Source of the DNA: Dipteris shenzhenensis
Lineage: Eukaryota > Polypodiophyta > Polypodiopsida > Gleicheniales
Assembly (NCBI GenBank): GCA_047967505.1
Contig: CM106541.1
Length of the DNA stretch: 64,000 nt
Direction: 5' to 3' (one strand)
Under the pieces are notes generated by a model. It was given only the letters and a program-made list of their open reading frames with translations. It had not been told where the DNA came from and did no database searches. The number at the start of each line of letters is the position of its first letter. Within the stretch, counting starts at the first letter, position 1. Below are positions 38,901 to 44,900 of the stretch, piece after piece. Position numbers and translations under genes: made by a program.

Positions 38901-41900
38901 GCTGAACTTATCATTGAGGGGGGGTGCAAATCCTCTCACCTTTCATGAGTTGATAGGACTTCTGCTTCAGGAAGAGCAGACCAGGAAAAACTTGGCTTCA
39001 CATGCAGGTGAACAAGCTATGCTCTCAAAGTTCAAGTCAAAAACAAAGGGAGAGGCAAAGACATCAGTAAATCAGCCTTCCAGTGGGTCAGGACAGCCTT
39101 CACAAAAGGCTAATTATGATGCAAGTAAGCCCAAGAAGAAGGGTTTTTGTCATTACTGCAAAAAGCCAAGTCATCACATTGCATAATGCAGGAAAAGGCT
39201 TGCAAAAGAGAAGAAAAACAGCTCCGGTATGGCTGTTTCAGATTCAGCTCCTCATGCATCTGACAGTGGGGATGCTGCAGCCAACTTTGTTGGACAGGAT
39301 TATGCGTTTTTATCTTGCATTTCAGATTCTAGGCTGGCTGCTCCAGATGCTCGGGATAGTACAGCCACTTGTAATGATGATACATATTCCTTTTTGACTT
39401 GCAGTTATGACTCTTCTACGGATGCATCTGCTTTCAATGTCAATGAAACACTGAATACTTGGTATTTTGATAGCGGAGCATCCAAGCATATCACTTCTAG
39501 GAAGTGTCTCTTTACTTCCTTGCATCCACCTCCCGTTGGTAAGAAAGTCACTTGTGCCAATAACTTGTCATATTCAGTACGTGGCACAGGAGAAGTTGAG
39601 CTTACTGCCATTGATGGCTCAATTTTCAGACTTTCTGATGTCTTATATATGCGTGGTATCACCAAGAATCTTCTTTCAGTGTCCACTCTTAACAGGGCTG
39701 GATTTCAGGTCATCTTTGATGATGACAAATGTGCTGTCCGAGACAGGGAAAATGATTATGCCTTGAGATTATCTGGTACTCTGCTGCGTGGGCTTTTTCA
39801 ACTTGATCTTTTTGAGAAAAGAGCAGCCCATGCTCTTGCAGTTTCTACTCCTACTGCTGCCATGCAGAATGCAGAATTATGGCATGCCCGATATGGCCAC
39901 ATGCATTACAACAGCTTGATGACACTTCAGAAGCACTCTATGGTTGATGCATTGCTACCTCTTGAGATACCTCCTCGACATGCCTGTGAAGGGTGCATTT
40001 TAGGGGAGATGCATAGATTCCCCTTCAAAAAGGATGGTTCAGTTAAAGCTGTACGCAAATTACAGCTTATACACAGTGATGTTTGTGGTCCCATGAGGAC
40101 TCCATCATTGGGTGGTCATCTCTACTTTGTTAGTTTTATTGATGATTACTCTAATTTCACTTTGGTCTTTGGGCTGAAGCGCAAATCAGAAGTGTTCATG
40201 GTGTTTAAACACTTTTCAGCCATGGTTGAAAATGAAACCGGACTCAGGATACAGACATTGCGCATAGATAGAGGTGGGGAATACTTGTCTGCAGATTTTG
40301 ATGCTTTTCTGAAAGGCAAGGGTATTGTGCATCAGCTCACAGTGAGGCTGACTCCTCAGCAAAATGGCAAAGCTGAGAGGAAAAATAGAACTCTTATGGA
40401 GATGGACAGATGTATGCTGAAAAGCCACATGCCTCACAAATTCTGGCTTGAAGGTCTGATGTGTGCCAACTACATTTTAAATCGGGCTCCCACTAAGGCT
40501 TTGAAAACAAAAACTCCCTATGAGGTGTGGATTGGGAGAAAGCCTTCAGTGGATCATTTCTGAGTCTTTGGATGCCTTGCATATGCTCATGTGCCAGTTG
40601 AATTTAGGCACAAGTTGTCAGATAAGGCAATTAAGTGCATATTTGTTGGGTACAGTGTAGAAAGCAAGGGGTACCGTCTCTACAATCCTGCTACACGCAC
40701 GATCATTGTCAGTAGAGATGTGATATTTGCAGAAAATTCAGCTCACACTCAGGCTGAATTTCATATGCCGCCTTCTTCAAAGGATGTTTTTGAGGGGTTA
40801 CTACCCATTGCTTTGGGTTCCCCTGCTGATATTTCTGATGCAAATCAGAATTTACAGCCACCTCCCGATGCTCCAGTTCAGCCACAAGATGTCTTGCCAC
40901 CTCCACAGGCAGTGGAACAGGTGGTTCAGCAAGAGATTGCAGACATATGTGCAGCAAAAAATGTCCCAAACTGGCTGTTACAGACTCTTAGAGAGAGTAA
41001 GATTGATGCTCCATTACCTGGCAGGACTCGCAGTGCAGCAAGGCACATGGAAGGTGCTAATTCAGTGGAATCAGCATATGCAGGTATTCTTCTCGATGAT
41101 GAGGAGCCTGCAACATTCGAAGAAGCAAAGGACAATGTGCATTGGATGAATGCCATGCACGATGAGTTGCAGTCCATTAAGAAAAATCAGACTTGGGATG
41201 TCGTAGACTTGCCACCATGTAAACATGCCATTGGTACACGATGAGTTTTCAAGGTGAAACGGAAGCCAGATGGCTCCGTTGACAAATACAAGGCTGGTTG
41301 CTAAAGGCTATGCTCATAAGAAGGGCATAGATTATGAGGAAACATTTGCTCCTACATCCCGGATGACCACCATCCGATCTGTTATTGCAATGGCTGCACA
41401 TTTTGAGTGGAATGTTCATCAGTTGTGCATGGTATGCCAAGATTCATGCCTTTTTGACCAGCAAGGGGCTGCACAATAGTCCTACTTAGAGCACCCTCTA
41501 CATCAAGATGGATGGGGGGGAAATTTTAGTCATTCTTCTTTATGTTGATGACTTACTGCTCACAGGGTCCAATGAAGATAATATTGCAGATTTCAAAGCT
41601 GATTTGCAGACCACCTTTGACATGTCAGATTTGGGGCTGCTTCACTTTTATTTGGGGATCCAGTTATCTCAAGAGAGACGTGGCACTGTTAGGTCTCAAT
41701 CCCAGTATGTGCAACAACTCTTGGATAGATTTAACATGCATGATTGTAAGCCCATAGCCACTCCCATGGAGCCAGGGCTGAAACTCACAATGCATGATGC
41801 AGGAGAATCAGTTGATGCCACATCTTATAGTCAGGCTGTTGGATGCCTCATATATCTCTGCAACACTAGACCTGATATTCAATTTGCAGTATCTCAGGTG

Positions 41901-44900
41901 AGCACGTATATGCAGAGCCCAAAAACTATGCATTGGCAGGCAGTTTAGCGCATCTTCCGTTATTTGCAGGGCACGAAGTCTTTTGGCTTGTTATTTCCCG
42001 GGGGGGGACTTGCAGATGCATGCCTACAGTGATTCAGATTGGGCTGGTGATTATGACACTAGGCAGTCCACTAGTGGCAATTGTTTCTTTTTGGGTAAAT
42101 CTTGCATTTCCTAGCTAAGCAAGAAACAATCTACAGTGGCTACCTCATCATGTGAAGCTGAGTACAGGGCAGCTTTCACAGCAACAGTTGAATGTGTCTG
42201 GTTGCGACGTCTATTTGCTGATCTTCATGTGTCTTTGGAGGGTCCTTCTCCAATTCTCACTGATAGTCAGAGTGCCATTGCAGTGGCAAAGAATCTAGTG
42301 TTTCATGCTCGCACGAAGCACATTGAGGTTCACTATCACTAAGTCAGAGAGAAGTTGCATGCAGGAGAGATCAGTATGATCTTTGTGTCCACACATGACA
42401 ACGTTGCAGATATTTTCACCAAAGCACTACCACGTGAAGAGTTTGAGGTATTTCGCAGTGCCCTGAACTTATATCCGTTTGGTGATTGATTAGCCTTGTA
42501 CATGACATTGGCACTGCAGGAGGGTGTTAGAATTATAGATATAATTCAGCAGTGACCAATGTAATTCAATAAGCTAGTTAGGGGCACTTTTCCCTCTTTA
42601 AGAGGTTTTTACCCCTAACCGCAGTTAGTTCACTAACTATGGTTAGTGAATACTAAGGTTTTGTCACTAGGACAAAACCTGATCTCTCACTCTTTCAGTT
42701 GTACTCTCACACTCTTCTATTGCAACTAAGCTTTCAAGTTTTCAGCTCTCAGCTCACTCTCTCTTGCTCTCTCTCTCCCCAATTCTCACAATAATGTCCT
42801 GACTGTAACCAAGATCAAGTAGGTGTCTAAGAAGTCTGACTCGTGGTACATGATCGAAGGCTTTGCAAAAATTCACAAAGCAACAATAATTTCCTTTCTT
42901 CCGTGCTTGGGCCTCACCTCAATGATAGCCCTCAATGTAAAGATATGGTCCAGTGGAGCATGATTTGCTTTGAAGCCTGCCTTACGCATTGCTCTGTGTC
43001 CCGCACACTTTGCCTCTTGGGTAACATGAGTGTGAAGTGCTGCAGCATAAATCTTGGACCTGACATGTCCAATCATGATGGTTTTGTGTTGAGGGTCCAA
43101 GTGCGAGGAAAGTTCGTGCAAACTTCTTCATTCAATAGCTTTGCTAAGGATCGGGCCAATGTACTAATAACATGTTGCAATGTACTCCGTACAACCTATC
43201 TACCGAGCTAACCAGCTAGCAGAGCCGCCGCCAGCAGCCAGCAGCCGCCAGAAGCCAGCAGCCCCCAATAGCCACCAGCCCCCCCCAGCCCATCGTCACC
43301 AACAAAACCCTCCAGTCCCGTCGTCAACAACAAACCCCCTCTCCAACCCTAACCCTAACCCTAACCCTAATCTCGAGTTAGGCGAAACCCTAACCTAACC
43401 CTAACCGTATCCCCGAGTTGGGCTAAACTCCCAACCCAACCCGAGGGTTAGGTTCATCTAGGGGATTCTACAGACAGCCAATTATGGACTGGCCTATCCT
43501 CTCCTCCAAGTCCCCCTCAACTCCTTCAACCTCCATCAGGACTCGGTACTCTATAGCTGCAGCAATGACACCCTCTCCGTATGCACGTAATTATCAACAA
43601 GAAGGCTCCAAACGACCCATCCTTGGGTGACAGGATCAGATTTTTTATCTGCAGCAAGCAGTGAGAGAGCTACAATTGGAACTAGCAGAAGTAAAAGCTT
43701 GACTTCACATACTGGAAGGGCCTGGTAACCAGGCAATAATTGATGAGGCTGTAAAATCTTGTAATGACTCCTCCCCTACCCCACAGCTAGTCTCTACAAT
43801 CAAAGATCTTGTTCACATTGAAGTACATCATCTGGTACAACTACCCACTCACACACAATTACATTTCTCACCAGCCCTCACCACACCTCCCACATCTACC
43901 ATGCCCTCTGCACTCTTCACTACTAGTAATTTCAAACATGCTACCCTCAAGCTTAGATTAGATTAGATTAGATAGGTTAGGCGGGGCAGGCGACAGTTGA
44001 GACAGATGACGGACGGGTTGAGCGGCGACGACGACGACGAGTGACGAACGCTGAGCGACGAACGGGGAACGGGGGAGGCTGAGTGACGAACGGGGAACGG
44101 GGGAGACTGAGCGATGGATGGACGGGGGAGGCTGAGCGACGGGAGAGGAGGCTGAGCGATGGGAGAGAGAGATGCTCAGAGGCACTGGCAGGCAGCTTCT
44201 GCTAGGAGGGCTATGTCCACTGGAGACCCCAAAAAAAAAAAAAAAGGAGAGAGAGAGAGAGAGAGAATTTATGTTATTGTGCTCCACTTTTGTTGTATAG
44301 GGAATGTCTCGCATGGTCGAGTCTTGGATATCACAAGCAAATTCAAAGCAGAGGCGAGGTCGCGCAGGAAGAGTGAGGCAGGGACACTGTTTTTGCCTAT
44401 ACACAAAGCAACGTTTTGAGAAGCTGATGCGGCCGTTCCAAGTAATCCTCTTTACATGATCTAAATATTACTTTTGTTTACTGCTGACTTTATTTTTTCA
44501 TACATTTCAAATGCTTAGAGTGTTGGAATATGAAGCCAAAGTGAGTCAAAAATGAGTGTACCAGTGGTTTTATAGTCTAGTGAGTCCTAGACATGCCACG
44601 TGTCATATTGGGAGATATCCCATAGACACTGTGACTTTCTAGAGTCTAGTGGCACAGTATATATTGTTGTACTTGTCTATTATCTAATATATCAGTCAAC
44701 ATCAAGCTATCAATACATTGTGAGTATTTTGGTTATTGCCTTGCACTTGTACTTTCCTTCCTTTCCATTTTGCCTTTCATTATGCTTTCCATATTTCCAT
44801 TCCGTTCCTAGCTAGCTACCATGTCTCTTCATAGAGTATGTCTTGCTGTTGCATTTGAAATGATCTAGAGTATGTATTGCAGTTGGAATAGTCATTAAAT

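Larger units (their letters stand above)
30758..42790 (+). mobile_element. Copia II: Ty1/copia element carrying a nested LINE
   Basis: Two 266-bp LTRs, a tRNA-Met primer site, gag, pol and a polypurine tract are flanked by a perfect ATAAT duplication. LINE IV (minus strand, from 31661) is inserted in the leader and adds about 6 kb. Pol is close in sequence to Copia I (shared MEMARCMLK, CANYVLNR and GCLIYLC-type blocks). It lies sense to the helicase gene in intron 7. Confidence 0.95.

Noticed and set aside
43345-43405. Interstitial telomere or chromosome fusion point
   Set aside because: Only about four CCCTAA units, not the plant CCCTAAA repeat, and embedded in a LINE 5' region.
15802-44300. 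Two separate helicase genes or pseudogenes instead of one with a giant intron
   Set aside because: Exon g ends and exon h starts in phase 0 at adjacent family positions with nothing missing or repeated; one gene is simpler. Transcript data would settle it.
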